The notes: a model not told the origin generated them from the letters alone. A stretch of 64,000 nucleotides of DNA from G963720475 sp963720475 (GCA_963720475.1 OY970394.1:2108001-2172000), one strand, 5' to 3'. Positions 26,602-38,230 are shown, numbered from the stretch's first letter. Numbers and translations: made by a program.

Positions 26602-28254
26602 ATGACCTCCAACCGCATCGGAAAGGCCGAGCTGATCCTGTTCGCGATCCTCGCGGGCGCGCTCGTGCTGCGCCTGTGGGCGATCGATCACGGCCTCCCG
26701 TTCGTCTTCAACCCGGACGAGGAGCTCCACTTCGTCCCCCACGCCGTCGACATGTTCGGCGGGTCGTTCAACCCCGGCTACTTCGAGAACCCGCCGGCGC
26801 TGACGTACCTGTTCTACGCCGTCTTCAAGCTGCGCTTCACGGTCGGGTTCCCATTCGGCGACGACGGGCTCGGCGGCCTCTTCCGCGACGACCCGGAATC
26901 GGTCTTCCTGACCGCCCGGATCGTCGTCGCCTTCCTCGGGACCGGAGCCGTCGCGCTCACCTACTGGGCCGGGATGCGCTTCTTCGACAAGCGCGCCGGC
27001 CTGATCGCGGCCGCGCTGATCGCGTTCACCTTCCTGCCGGTCTTCTACTCCAAGCAGGCGCTCAACGACACGGTCACGATGGCGCCAGTCGCAGCCGCGC
27101 TCGTGGCGTGCGTCGCACTGCTGGCCCGCGGCCGGCGGCGCGACTGGCTGATCGCGGGCGCCCTCGTCGGCGTGGCGTGCGCGGTCAAGTACACGGCCGG
27201 CGCGATGCTCGCCGTGGTGGCGCTGGCGGCCTTCTACCGCTGGCGCGACGAGAACGACACCCCGCGCGATGCCGTCGTCGGGCTCGCCCTCGCCGGCGTC
27301 GCGTTCGCCGCGGCGTTCCTCGTGCTGAACCCGTTCGCGCTGATCGACATGTCCGAGTTCCGCTCGCAGCTGGGCGGGCAGTCGGCCCAGGGGGCAACTG
27401 CGAAGCTCGGCCAGGACGACGTCCCGGCGCCGATCTACTACCTCTGGACGTTGACGTGGGGCTTCGGCTGGCTACCCGCGATCGCGGCGGCTGCGGGCGC
27501 GGTGCTGGCGCTGCGCGACGAGCGCCGCAAGGCGGTGCTGCTGATCATCTTCCCGCTGGTCCTGTTCGTCGTCCTCTCGACCCAGGGGCGCTACTTCGGG
27601 CGCTGGCTGATGCCCGCGTACCCGGCGCTGTCGATCCTCGCCGCCTACGCCGCCACCCGCGCCGTGGATGCTCTGCCGCTGCGCGATCGCGCGCGCTCCT
27701 CGCTGAAGCCGTGGCTGATCGCGATCGCCGGCCTCGCGCTGGTGGCGCAGGGTCTGATCTACAGCGTCCACTCGGATCGCGTCCTCGCCCGCACCGACAC
27801 GCGCGAGCAGGCGCGCGATTACCTCCTGGCGACGCTGCCCCCAGGTCAGAAGATCGTCGTCGAGCCCTTCATCCCCAACAACGACTACCTCTCCGACGCC
27901 CCCGGCAAGCGGCAGCGCTACGTCCGCTTCCCGGTCAAGCGGCCATTCCAGGCGTACGAGAAGCGCCTCAAGCCGGGCTTGATCGACACCTACCGCCGCC
28001 AGGGCTACTGCTACGTCGTCGTCGGCTCGACGCAGAAGGAGCGCGGGGTGAAGGAGGGCCTGCCGGGGGCGAAGGCCTACTACCGGCGGCTCGACCGCGA
28101 GTCGGCCTCCACGCGCGTCTTCTCCCCCTTCGCGGCGGACGCCGACCCGGTCGAGTTCGACTTCGACCTCTCGTTCAACTACGAGCCGCTCGGCTACTCA
28201 CGCCCGGGCCCGGTGGTCGAGGTCCACGAGCTAAAGGACTGCGTGAACCGCTAA
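26602..28254 (+). CDS. GT39/PMT-family membrane glycosyltransferase
   Basis: 550-residue polytopic protein. Helix 1 (residues about 8-25, LILFAILAGALVLRLWAI) is followed by the acidic loop FVFNPDEELHFVPHA, the catalytic DE of the ArnT/PMT fold, and by NPPALTYLFYAVFKL. About 11 further helices reach to residue 390, e.g. LIAGALVGVACAVKYTAG and LLIIFPLVLFVVLSTQGRYF. The C-terminal 150 residues are soluble. It likely moves a sugar from a polyprenyl-phosphate donor onto a cell-surface acceptor. It opens the plus-strand glycan cluster, and its stop shares CTAA with the convergent gene. Confidence 0.82.
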   Translation: MTSNRIGKAELILFAILAGALVLRLWAIDHGLPFVFNPDEELHFVPHAVDMFGGSFNPGYFENPPALTYLFYAVFKLRFTVGFPFGDDGLGGLFRDDPESVFLTARIVVAFLGTGAVALTYWAGMRFFDKRAGLIAAALIAFTFLPVFYSKQALNDTVTMAPVAAALVACVALLARGRRRDWLIAGALVGVACAVKYTAGAMLAVVALAAFYRWRDENDTPRDAVVGLALAGVAFAAAFLVLNPFALIDMSEFRSQLGGQSAQGATAKLGQDDVPAPIYYLWTLTWGFGWLPAIAAAAGAVLALRDERRKAVLLIIFPLVLFVVLSTQGRYFGRWLMPAYPALSILAAYAATRAVDALPLRDRARSSLKPWLIAIAGLALVAQGLIYSVHSDRVLARTDTREQARDYLLATLPPGQKIVVEPFIPNNDYLSDAPGKRQRYVRFPVKRPFQAYEKRLKPGLIDTYRRQGYCYVVVGSTQKERGVKEGLPGAKAYYRRLDRESASTRVFSPFAADADPVEFDFDLSFNYEPLGYSRPGPVVEVHELKDCVNR

Positions 28255-29804
28255 CAGTCCGCCAGCGCGCGCCAGCGGTAGTTGCCCGCGACCGGTGCGA
28301 AGGTGGGCAGCGCGAAGTTCGACCAGTAGCGCCGCTGCGAGGTCAGCCGGCCCGGCGTGACGACCGACCGCGCTGCCGCGGGCTCGAAGTTGAACGTCCT
28401 CGAGACGAGCAGGATGCCGTGCTTCGGCGGACGCGACTGCTCGAACGAGGCGCGGATGCGCGACTTCGCGACCCCCGTCTCGTAGCGCAGGACGGGGATC
28501 GAGGAGTGGGTCGGCATCGTGATCGGGTTGCAGGTGGGCTTGTCGAGGAGGCGTTCGACCCGGGCGTCGTGGACAACCGCCTGGAACGTCTCGTGCTGCT
28601 CCATCACGAAGTGCGTCTGGTCGCCGAGCTTTTTCAGGTCCACCTTGTAGTCGCCCAGCCGGTACGCGATCAGCCCGAGCGAGACGACCGCCACCCCGAT
28701 CGCGATCCGTCGCGGCCACGGATCGGGGATCAGCGTCCAACCGGTGAGCGCGACTCCGACGCAGAGGTTGAGGATCAGCGACGGAATCAGCATGTAGCGC
28801 GGGATCACCGACAATCCGAGCGCGGAGATCGCCAGGAAGACGAAAGTCCCGATCAGCGCGATCGCGAGCGGGAGCGCGGCGCGGCGGCGCAGCAGGTAGA
28901 GCCCGACCAGCGCGCCGAGCCCGCCGGCCGCGACGTTCACGACCTTCTCGGACCCGCCGATGAAGTCGGGGATCAGCGTGATCGCATCGCCGAGGCCGTG
29001 GTTGCGGGCGACCTGGCCGGCGACCTCGCGCGTCTTCGTCAGCGAGTAGAACGGCTCGCCAGTGACGATCAGGTCCCAGGCGACCCAGATCACGGGCGCC
29101 GCCGCCGTCAGCAGCGCGTACTTGAGGAGCCGGCTGCGGTCCTCGCTCCCGTACGCGAGCCAGAGGAAGTAGGCGCCCGCGAACACCCACGCCTCCGGTC
29201 GCAGCAGTCCGGCGAGCCCGAGCAGCACGATCACCGGCGTGCCGCGCTTCGGTTGCTTGAGCTCGAGCAACGCGGCGCCGAACACGAGCGCGAGGAAGGG
29301 GACGTCCACGGTGCCGCGCAGCGCGAGGAACATCAGATCGGTGCGCGTCAGCACGACGAGCGTCGCCGCGCCCGCGACGAGCGTCCCGAGCAGGATCTGG
29401 GTGAAGCGGAAGAGGATTGCGACGAGGCCGATGTAGGACGCGACCGATACCGCGACGAGCACACGGTCGGAGATTCCGTCGAACACCGTCAGGATCGCCG
29501 CGAGCCACGTCTGCAGGACGTGCGGCGTCGGCGGCCGGAAGACGTCGTAGTCGGGGAGATCGCCGTGCGCGAGCTCGTCCCCCCACAAGAGCGTGTAGTA
29601 GCTGTCGTAGTTGGGGTAGGTCGGCCGGAAGAGGAACGCGGCGATCGCGACCGCGGTCAGCAGGCCGAGCAGGATCAGCCCGTTGCGGCGGGTCCCGAGC
29701 CGCTCCGCCGTCCGTTGCAAGGCACCGCCCAGCCGCCCGGTGTCGGGTATCGCGATCGCGCCGCCGCTCGCGGCGCCGCTGATCAGGGGATCGGTGACGG
29801 ACAA
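28251..29804 (-). CDS. Polytopic membrane protein, putative glycosyltransferase
   Basis: About 517 residues with some 10-12 membrane helices (LILLGLLTAVAIAAFLF, AILTVFDGISDRVLVAVSVA, VPFLALVFGAALLEL). The loop after helix 1, TYPNYDSYYTLLWGDELAHG, has the acidic residues expected of a GT39-like enzyme (YDSYYTLLWGDE). Asp/Arg-rich GLLRPEAWVFAGAYFLWLAY is also seen in related proteins. The start is unsure: the open frame reaches 29915, two bases from the divergent GT2 gene, which leaves no room for a promoter; I chose a TTG at 29804. It is transcribed against its neighbours and converges with the preceding gene in a 4-base CTAA overlap. Confidence 0.65.
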   Translation of the reverse strand: MSVTDPLISGAASGGAIAIPDTGRLGGALQRTAERLGTRRNGLILLGLLTAVAIAAFLFRPTYPNYDSYYTLLWGDELAHGDLPDYDVFRPPTPHVLQTWLAAILTVFDGISDRVLVAVSVASYIGLVAILFRFTQILLGTLVAGAATLVVLTRTDLMFLALRGTVDVPFLALVFGAALLELKQPKRGTPVIVLLGLAGLLRPEAWVFAGAYFLWLAYGSEDRSRLLKYALLTAAAPVIWVAWDLIVTGEPFYSLTKTREVAGQVARNHGLGDAITLIPDFIGGSEKVVNVAAGGLGALVGLYLLRRRAALPLAIALIGTFVFLAISALGLSVIPRYMLIPSLILNLCVGVALTGWTLIPDPWPRRIAIGVAVVSLGLIAYRLGDYKVDLKKLGDQTHFVMEQHETFQAVVHDARVERLLDKPTCNPITMPTHSSIPVLRYETGVAKSRIRASFEQSRPPKHGILLVSRTFNFEPAAARSVVTPGRLTSQRRYWSNFALPTFAPVAGNYRWRALADC

Positions 29805-29917
29805 GGCGCTATGCGGCCGGTAGGGCGTGCGAGGGGCCCGCAAGCGCCGGTCGGCGAGAGTCGGCAGAATAGCGGCTGGCGCGGCGACCGGCGGCGGCCC
29901 CGTGCGCGCCCGCAACG

Positions 29918-30982
29918 ATGAAGCTGATCATCCAGATCCCATGCTTCGACGAGGAGCAGCAGCTGCCCGCGACGCTGGCCGACCTCCCGCGGGAGGTCCC
30001 CGGCATCGATGAGGTCGAGTGGCTCGTGATCGACGACGGCTCGAGCGACCGCACGATCGAGGTCGCGCGCGAGAACGGCGTCGACCACATCGTCAAGCTG
30101 ACGAACAACAAGGGACTCGCGGCGGCGTTCCAGGCCGGGCTCGACGCCTCGCTCAAGCTCGGCGCCGACGTGATCGTCAACACCGACGCCGACAACCAGT
30201 ACTACGGCGGCGACATTCCGAAGCTCGTCGAGCCGATCGTTGCCGGCGAGGCTGACATGGTGGTCGGAGACCGCGAGACCGACCAGATCGAGCACTTCTC
30301 CCCGCTGAAGAAGCGGCTCCAGGCGTTCGGCTCGGCCGTCGTGCGACGCGCCTCCGACACCGAGGTCGCGGACACGACGTCGGGGTTCCGCGCCTACAAC
30401 CGCGAGGCGGCGATCAAGATGGAGGTCGTCTCGCGCTTCACGTACACGCTCGAGACGATCATCCTCGCCGGGAAGACGCTCGTCGCGACCGACCACGTCG
30501 CGATCCGGACCAACCCGAAGACGCGCGAGTCGCGGCTGTTCCCCTCGATGTGGGCCTACGTGCGGCGCAACGCGGTCTCGATCTTCCGCGTCTACTCGAC
30601 GTACGAGCCGCTGCGCGTCTTCATGGCCGCTGCCGCGATCGTGGGCTTCGCCTCGCTGTTCCTCTTCGGCCGCTGGTTCTACTTCTACATCTTCCACGAG
30701 GGCGGCAACACCGGGCACGTCCAGTCGCTCATTCTCGCCGCGGTCCTTTTGATCGCGGCCGTCCAGCTCGCGGCGCTCGGCGTCGTCGGCGACATCCTTG
30801 CGTCGAACCGGGTGCTCCAGCAGCGCGCCCTCGAGCGAATCCGGCGCGTCGAGCTGAACCTCGGCGTGGCCCCCTCGCACTACGAGCCGGGGGCCGAAGA
30901 CTCGCCGCGGGGGCCGACGACCGGCGCCCGCTCCGGCGCAGCGACCGGCTCGACCGAGGAGCGCGAGGCGCTGAAGCTGTGA
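29918..30982 (+). CDS. GT2 glycosyltransferase with C-terminal membrane anchor
   Basis: 354 residues. The GT-A domain has DDGSSDRT (39-46) and the metal-binding DAD (90-92, VIVNTDADNQYYGGDI), and the polyprenyl-phosphate-sugar synthase pattern MVVGDRETDQIEHFSPLKK. The C-terminal part has two membrane helices (about 230-250 and 265-290). By analogy with DPM1/GtrB-type enzymes it probably charges polyprenyl phosphate with a sugar, which would feed the two membrane glycosyltransferases nearby (inference). Its TGA overlaps the next start (GTGA). Confidence 0.85.
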   Translation: MKLIIQIPCFDEEQQLPATLADLPREVPGIDEVEWLVIDDGSSDRTIEVARENGVDHIVKLTNNKGLAAAFQAGLDASLKLGADVIVNTDADNQYYGGDIPKLVEPIVAGEADMVVGDRETDQIEHFSPLKKRLQAFGSAVVRRASDTEVADTTSGFRAYNREAAIKMEVVSRFTYTLETIILAGKTLVATDHVAIRTNPKTRESRLFPSMWAYVRRNAVSIFRVYSTYEPLRVFMAAAAIVGFASLFLFGRWFYFYIFHEGGNTGHVQSLILAAVLLIAAVQLAALGVVGDILASNRVLQQRALERIRRVELNLGVAPSHYEPGAEDSPRGPTTGARSGAATGSTEEREALKL

Positions 30983-31620
30983 CCGACGCGCCAACCCAGG
31001 CCGCGGCCGCCGACCCAGAGGCGGTCCCGACCGGCAACACATTCGACAAGTACGGCTCGAGCAATCCGGTCGTCAAGCGCTTGATGTCCGGCTTCCACGC
31101 CACGCTCGACGAGCTGTGGGCGAAAGCGGACCCGGAGTCGGTGCTGGATGTGGGCTGCGGCGAGGGCGTGCTCACCTCCGAGTGGGCCGAGCGCCTCGGC
31201 GAGCGGCGGATCGTTGGCATCGACCTCGACGACCCGAAGCTGAAGGCCGAGTGGGAGAAGCGCTCCCGCCCGAACCTGACGTACCGCCCCGAGGAGGCCA
31301 CCTCGCTGTCGTTCTCCGACGACGAGTTCGACCTTGCGAGCGCGATCGAGGTTCTCGAGCACGTCCCGGAGCCCGAGGCGACCGTCGCGGAGATGGCGCG
31401 CGTCGCGAAGCGCTGGCTGCTCGTGTCCGTCCCGCGCGAGCCGCTCTGGCGCGGGCTCAACATGGCTCGTGGCGCGTACTGGCGCGACCTCGGGAACACG
31501 CCGGGCCACGTGAACCACTGGTCGAAGCGCTCGTTCAGGGAGATGCTGGCGCGCCACGGCGAGGTCGCCGAGGCGCGCACGCCGTTCCCGTGGACGATGC
31601 TGCTCGTCAAGCTGCCGTAG
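30979..31620 (+). CDS. Class I SAM-dependent methyltransferase
   Basis: 213 residues from the GTG at 30979, which overlaps the stop of the GT2 gene. Motif I is SVLDVGCGEGVLTSEWAERL, motif II GIDLDDPKL, followed by EEATSLSFSDDEFDLASAIE and VLEHVPEPEATVAEMARV, the pattern of the Methyltransf_11 family. Close to the end, NHWSKRSFREMLARHG is typical of methyltransferases in glycan or lipid clusters. The substrate is unknown; a sugar or polyprenyl-linked acceptor is likely from context. Confidence 0.82.
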   Translation: MTDAPTQAAAADPEAVPTGNTFDKYGSSNPVVKRLMSGFHATLDELWAKADPESVLDVGCGEGVLTSEWAERLGERRIVGIDLDDPKLKAEWEKRSRPNLTYRPEEATSLSFSDDEFDLASAIEVLEHVPEPEATVAEMARVAKRWLLVSVPREPLWRGLNMARGAYWRDLGNTPGHVNHWSKRSFREMLARHGEVAEARTPFPWTMLLVKLP

Positions 31621-31626
31621 GCATCG

Positions 31627-33003
31627 ATGGCTGACGCCCCTGGCCGCTCCTACGGCCGCGGCGCGGCGATCCTGTCCGTGGGGATCGGCGTCACGGGCCT
31701 GGTCACCTACGCGTACTTCTCGCTCGCGAGCCACTCGCTGTCGGAGGACGCCTACGGCGGGATAACGCTGCTGTGGTCGGCCGTCTTCATCGTCGTCTCG
31801 ATCCTCTACCGGCCCGTCGAGCAGCTGCTATCGCGCACGATCGCCGACCGCGACGCGCGTGGCCAGACCGGCCACGAGCACCTACGCGTGGCGGCGACGA
31901 TCCAACTCGGCCTCGGCGTCCTGTTCGCAATCGTCGCGCTCGCGCTCCGCGGGCCGCTCGAGGACGACCTCTTCGGCGGCTCGGAGACGCTCTACTGGGT
32001 GATGATCGTGGCGGTGCTCGCCTACGCGGTGAGCTACTTCGCGCGCGGATTCCTCGCCGGCGGCCACCGCTTCGGCTACTACGGGTTGCTCGTCCTGATG
32101 GAGGCGACCTCGCGGCTGATGTTCGCCCTAGCCGTCGCTGTCGGGATCGCGTCGGGGCAGTCGGTCGTCGCGCTCGGGATCGCGGCCGCGCCGATCGTGT
32201 CGCTCGCCGTCGTGCCGCCGGCGTTGGCGCGCGGTCTTCGATCGAGGGGTGAGGACCCGGTCCTTGAGGACGAGATCGAGGAGCAACTCCCCCTCGACGA
32301 AGTCGAGGCGTCGTCGGCGCTCGACGCCGCCTCGGCCGGCGAGCCGGGGGGCTCGGCCGACCCGGAGTTCACGCTCGCGAACGGGGCGGGCTTCGCGACC
32401 GCCGTCCTCCTGATCATGCTCTGCGAGCAGACCTTCCTCAACGCCGGGCCCCTGCTCGTCAAGGCGACCGAGGGCGCCGCGGGCGTGGCCCTGGCCGGCT
32501 TCGTCTTCAACGTGCTCCTGATCGCGCGCGCTCCGCTCCAGCTCTTCCAGGCGATCCAGACCTCGATCCTTCCGCACCTGACGAAGCTGCGCGCGGGGGG
32601 CGAATCGGATCCGTTCCGGCGCTCGATCAACGTCACGCTGCTCGCGATAGCTGCGTTCGCAGGCGCGGTGGCGGTCGTGATGCTCGCGATCGGGCCGTGG
32701 CTGATGGAGCTCGTGTTCGGCGGTGACTTCGACTACGACCGCGGCGGGCTCGTGATGATCTCGCTCGGGATGGGGCTCTACCTCGCGGCGGCGACGCTCA
32801 ACCAGGCCGCCCTGGCCCGTACCCAGTTGAAGCCTGCGGCCGCGTGCTGGGCCGTGTCGGCAGCCGCATTCGTCGTCTTCCTGCTCGCGGTCCGGTTCGA
32901 CGACAGGGTGCTGCAGGTCGAGGTGGGCTACCTCGGCTCGGCGTTCGTGCTGGCGGGGTTGCTGTATGCGCTCTACGCGCGCGGCGAGCGGCCTGCAAGG
33001 TGA
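31627..33003 (+). CDS. Polysaccharide flippase (MOP superfamily, Wzx-like)
   Basis: 458 residues with about 12 membrane helices. It begins RGAAILSVGIGVTGLVTYAY, has LYRPVEQLLSRTIADRDARG and YFARGFLAGGHRFGYYGLL in the first half, and an acidic cytoplasmic loop (about 200-240) in the middle. The second half carries VFNVLLIARAPLQLFQAIQTS and LPHLTKLRAGGE. Together with the GT2 and GT39 genes it suggests assembly of a lipid-linked glycan and its transfer across the membrane. The last codon and TGA lie inside the CRP-like box that precedes the P450 gene. Confidence 0.85.
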   Translation: MADAPGRSYGRGAAILSVGIGVTGLVTYAYFSLASHSLSEDAYGGITLLWSAVFIVVSILYRPVEQLLSRTIADRDARGQTGHEHLRVAATIQLGLGVLFAIVALALRGPLEDDLFGGSETLYWVMIVAVLAYAVSYFARGFLAGGHRFGYYGLLVLMEATSRLMFALAVAVGIASGQSVVALGIAAAPIVSLAVVPPALARGLRSRGEDPVLEDEIEEQLPLDEVEASSALDAASAGEPGGSADPEFTLANGAGFATAVLLIMLCEQTFLNAGPLLVKATEGAAGVALAGFVFNVLLIARAPLQLFQAIQTSILPHLTKLRAGGESDPFRRSINVTLLAIAAFAGAVAVVMLAIGPWLMELVFGGDFDYDRGGLVMISLGMGLYLAAATLNQAALARTQLKPAAACWAVSAAAFVVFLLAVRFDDRVLQVEVGYLGSAFVLAGLLYALYARGERPAR

Positions 33004-33014
33004 CGTAAATCACA
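32999..33014. promoter_or_regulatory. CRP/GlxR-type cAMP-receptor box
   Basis: GGTGACGTAAATCACA matches the CRP consensus TGTGA-N6-TCACA at nine of ten defined positions, including both GTGA and TCAC half-sites with exact N6 spacing. It is centred 55 bp before the P450 TTG start and overlaps the stop codon of the flippase gene. The operon that follows encodes an adenylate cyclase, so feedback through cAMP is inferred. Confidence 0.6.
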
Positions 33015-33061
33015 CAGTCCGTGACGGTGCGGGAGAATGCTCAAGTAAGGCGAGGAGAAAC

Positions 33062-34435
33062 TTGAGCACGATTCCCAGAAGCGCGCTCCCGCCGGGGCCA
33101 TCGCTGCCGCCGGCGATCCAGGGAGTCGCCTTCTGGACCCGCCCGCTGTCGTTCTTCGAGCGCAACCGCGCCCGCTACGGCAAGCGCTTCACGATGCGGT
33201 TGCCGATGTTCCCGCCGCTCGTGCTCGTCTCGACCCCCGAGGAGGCGAAGCAGATCTTCACCGCGCCGCCCGACGTCCTGCACCCGGGGCAGGGTGCACG
33301 CGTGCTCGAGCCGGTCGTCGGGACCAACTCCGTGATCTTGCTCGACGAGGACGCGCATATGGAGCAGCGCAAGCTGATGCTCCCCTCGTTCCACGGCGAG
33401 AAGATGGCGCGCCTGTCGGGCCTGATGGCCGAGGTCGCCGAGCGCGAGGTCGCATCGTGGCCGCGCGAAACCACGATCGAGCTCCATCCGCGGATGCAGG
33501 ACCTGACGCTCGAGATCATCCTGCGCGCCGTCTTCGGTCTCGACCCGGGCCCGCGGCTCGACGCTCTGCGCGAGACGCTCAGCGAGATGCTCGAGTTCGG
33601 CGACAAGCCGATCAGCCTGCTGGCGCCACGGAACCCGGAAGGCATGCCGGCGAAGGTCCTCCAGCGGATCGGCCCGTTCGCCGAGTTCCTGCGCGTTCAG
33701 GAGCGAGCCGACGCGCTGATGTTCGAGCTGATCGAGGAGCGCCGCGCCACCGCCGATGGAGGCGACGACATCCTCGCGCTGCTGCTCGAGGCACGCCACG
33801 AGGACGACTCGCCGATGTCCGACGAGGAGCTTCGTGACGAGTTGATGACCCTGCTCGTCGCCGGCCACGAGACCACCGCCTCGATGCTGGCGTGGGCGTT
33901 CACGCTCCTCCCCCGCCACCCCGCCGTCCTCGCCCGGCTGACCGACGAGATCCGAGCGGACGAGGGCGACGCCTACCTCACGGCGACGATCCAGGAAACG
34001 ATGCGCCACCGGCCCGTCCTGCCGAACACCGCCCCGCGTGCGGTCGTGAAGCCGATCGAGATCGGCGGCTGGACGTACCCGCCCGGCTGCGCGATCACCG
34101 CGAGCTCCTACCTGCTCCATCACGACGCGGACATCTATCCGGAGCCCTACGCTTTCAAGCCCGAGCGCTTCGTCGACGATCCGCCCGGCACCTACACCTG
34201 GATCCCCTTCGGCGGCGGCCGGCGGCGCTGCCTCGGCGCGAGCTTCGCGCTGCTGGAGATGAAGATCGTCCTGCGCGCAGTGCTCGAGCAATGCGAGCTT
34301 AGGCCCGCGCAGGGCTACGAGGTCGCCCGCCGGCGCAACATCACCGTCCGCCCGATTCGTGGCGCCGTCGCGGTCCTCGGCGACTCGGGGACGGCGGTCA
34401 CCCCGCGCGCGCCGGAAGAGGTCGCCGCGGCGTGA
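33062..34435 (+). CDS. Cytochrome P450
   Basis: Soluble haem-thiolate monooxygenase of 457 residues. The I-helix oxygen-binding motif AGHETTAS lies at about 266-273, the K-helix ExxR as ETMR at about 312-315, PERF at about 366, and the haem loop FGGGRRRCLG with the Cys ligand at about residue 390. There is no membrane anchor. Start choice: TTG at 33062, with GAGGAG at 33052-33057; no ATG or GTG fits the conserved PPGPSLP start. The 3' end overlaps the cyclase gene (GTGA), and a CRP-like box precedes the operon. Substrate and redox partner are unknown; no ferredoxin gene is nearby. Confidence 0.92.
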   Translation: MSTIPRSALPPGPSLPPAIQGVAFWTRPLSFFERNRARYGKRFTMRLPMFPPLVLVSTPEEAKQIFTAPPDVLHPGQGARVLEPVVGTNSVILLDEDAHMEQRKLMLPSFHGEKMARLSGLMAEVAEREVASWPRETTIELHPRMQDLTLEIILRAVFGLDPGPRLDALRETLSEMLEFGDKPISLLAPRNPEGMPAKVLQRIGPFAEFLRVQERADALMFELIEERRATADGGDDILALLLEARHEDDSPMSDEELRDELMTLLVAGHETTASMLAWAFTLLPRHPAVLARLTDEIRADEGDAYLTATIQETMRHRPVLPNTAPRAVVKPIEIGGWTYPPGCAITASSYLLHHDADIYPEPYAFKPERFVDDPPGTYTWIPFGGGRRRCLGASFALLEMKIVLRAVLEQCELRPAQGYEVARRRNITVRPIRGAVAVLGDSGTAVTPRAPEEVAAA

Positions 34436-35958
34436 GCCAGACCGTCCCCTCGCCCGATGCCGCCCTCGTAAGGACGATCCAGAAACGCCTGTCGCGCCTC
34501 GCCTGGCTTGCGAACGGCGTCGGAGCACTCGTCGTGTTCATCGCGATCGGCTTCCTCATCCCGGTGTTCATCGACCCCGACAAGAGCACCGACCTCGCTC
34601 TCTTCAACGTCCCGGTCGTCGTCGCCTGCTACCTCGGCTTCGGCGCGGCGATCAGTCGGATCTCGAGCCGCCACATCGAGCGAGCGCTTGCCTGGGTCGT
34701 CGAGGGCCGCGCGCCGAGCCGGGCCGAGACCAGCCACACGCTCGCGCTCGCGTTTCACGCAGCCAAGTCGACAGCTATCGGCTGGGCGACCGTTGGCATC
34801 GTCGGGGTCACGCTCAACGGCTTCACGCAGTCGTGGGAGTTCGCCGCGATCGTCGGCGCCGCGATCTGGCTTGGTGCCGAAACCACGTGCGCGCTGATCT
34901 ACCTAGCCGCCGAGCGGATCGTGCGGCCGGCGACGGCCCTCGCCCTCGCGGCGGCACCACGCGCGGAGGCGATGGTCCCGGGCGTGCGTATCCGGCTCGC
35001 GTTCGCGTGGCTGCTCGGAACGGGCGTGCCGCTGCTCGGTTTGCTCGTCGTAGCCGCGGTCGGCCTCCTGAAGCCCGGCGTGAACGGGGACTACGTCGCC
35101 GCGGCGGTGCTCTTCCTCGGCGTCGTGGCTTCCGCCGTCGGCTTCCTGGCCACCGTCTTCGCGGCGCGCGCGATCGCCGATCCGCTCACCTCCGTGCGCG
35201 CTGGACTCGACCAGATCGAAGGCGGCGAGCTGGACGTCCAGGTGCCCGTCGACGACGCCAGCGAGGTCGGCCAGTTGCAGGCCGGCTTCAACCGTATGGC
35301 GGAGGGACTGCGCGAGCGTGAGCGAATCCGCGACATGTTCGGCAGGCAGGTCGGCGAGGACGTCGCAAAGGCGGCCCTGCGCGAGGGAACACGCCTCGGG
35401 GGCGAGGAGCGCACCGTCGGGGCGCTGTTCGTCGACATCGTCGGCTTCACCTCGATGGCACTGGCGATGCCCCCGACGGAAGTCGTGCGAGTGCTCAACC
35501 GCTTCTTCCGCGTTGTCGTCGAGGTCGTCGAAGCCGAGGGCGGCTTCGTCAACAAGTTCGCCGGTGACGCCGCGATGTGTGTGTTCGGCGCCCCGATCCC
35601 TCGGGACGATCCGGCGGGCGACGCGCTGCGCGCCGCGCGCTCGATGGCGCACCGGCTCGGGCGCGAGGTCCGCGAGATCGATTTCGGGATCGGGGTGTCC
35701 GCCGGGGTGGCCGTCGCCGGCAACGTCGGCGCCGAGCGCCGCTTCGAGTACACGGTCGTCGGCGACCCGGTCAACGAGGCGGCGCGGCTCGCCGAGCTGG
35801 CAAAAGAGCGCCCTGAGCGAGTCCTCGCCGCGGCCCCCGCGCTCGGCGACGCCGACGGCGACGAGGGCGAGCGCTGGAGCGTCACGGAGTCGGCCTTGCT
35901 CCGCGGGCGCAGCGCGCCGACGGGCGTCGCCCACCCCGGCCCGCCGGGCGGGCACTAA
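34432..35958 (+). CDS. Membrane class III adenylate cyclase with HAMP domain
   Basis: 508 residues. About six N-terminal membrane helices (residues 23-245, e.g. VGALVVFIAIGFLIPVFI and LLGTGVPLLGLLVVAAVGLL) lead into a HAMP linker (about 245-300, ADPLTSVRAGLDQIEGGELD) and a catalytic domain (about 320-480). The two metal Asp are in LFVDIVGFTSM (about 336) and KFAGDAAMCVFG (about 378). The adenine-selecting Lys and Asp are in FVNKFAGD and VVGDPVNEAARL, and the transition-state Asn/Arg in VNEAARL, so it should make cAMP. The layout resembles mycobacterial HAMP cyclases. The GTG start overlaps the P450 stop. Confidence 0.9.
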   Translation: MSQTVPSPDAALVRTIQKRLSRLAWLANGVGALVVFIAIGFLIPVFIDPDKSTDLALFNVPVVVACYLGFGAAISRISSRHIERALAWVVEGRAPSRAETSHTLALAFHAAKSTAIGWATVGIVGVTLNGFTQSWEFAAIVGAAIWLGAETTCALIYLAAERIVRPATALALAAAPRAEAMVPGVRIRLAFAWLLGTGVPLLGLLVVAAVGLLKPGVNGDYVAAAVLFLGVVASAVGFLATVFAARAIADPLTSVRAGLDQIEGGELDVQVPVDDASEVGQLQAGFNRMAEGLRERERIRDMFGRQVGEDVAKAALREGTRLGGEERTVGALFVDIVGFTSMALAMPPTEVVRVLNRFFRVVVEVVEAEGGFVNKFAGDAAMCVFGAPIPRDDPAGDALRAARSMAHRLGREVREIDFGIGVSAGVAVAGNVGAERRFEYTVVGDPVNEAARLAELAKERPERVLAAAPALGDADGDEGERWSVTESALLRGRSAPTGVAHPGPPGGH

Positions 35959-35977
35959 GCTCTTCAGCGGAGGATTC

Positions 35978-38227
<2,250 letters not shown>

Positions 38228-38230
38228 GGC

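Noticed and set aside
26676..29921. An open frame of more than 1000 codons on the plus strand across two genes
   Set aside because: Arg/Pro/Gly-rich low-complexity translation with no motif; shadow of real genes on a GC-rich background. The same holds for the long frames at 36007-38274 and 17841-19280.
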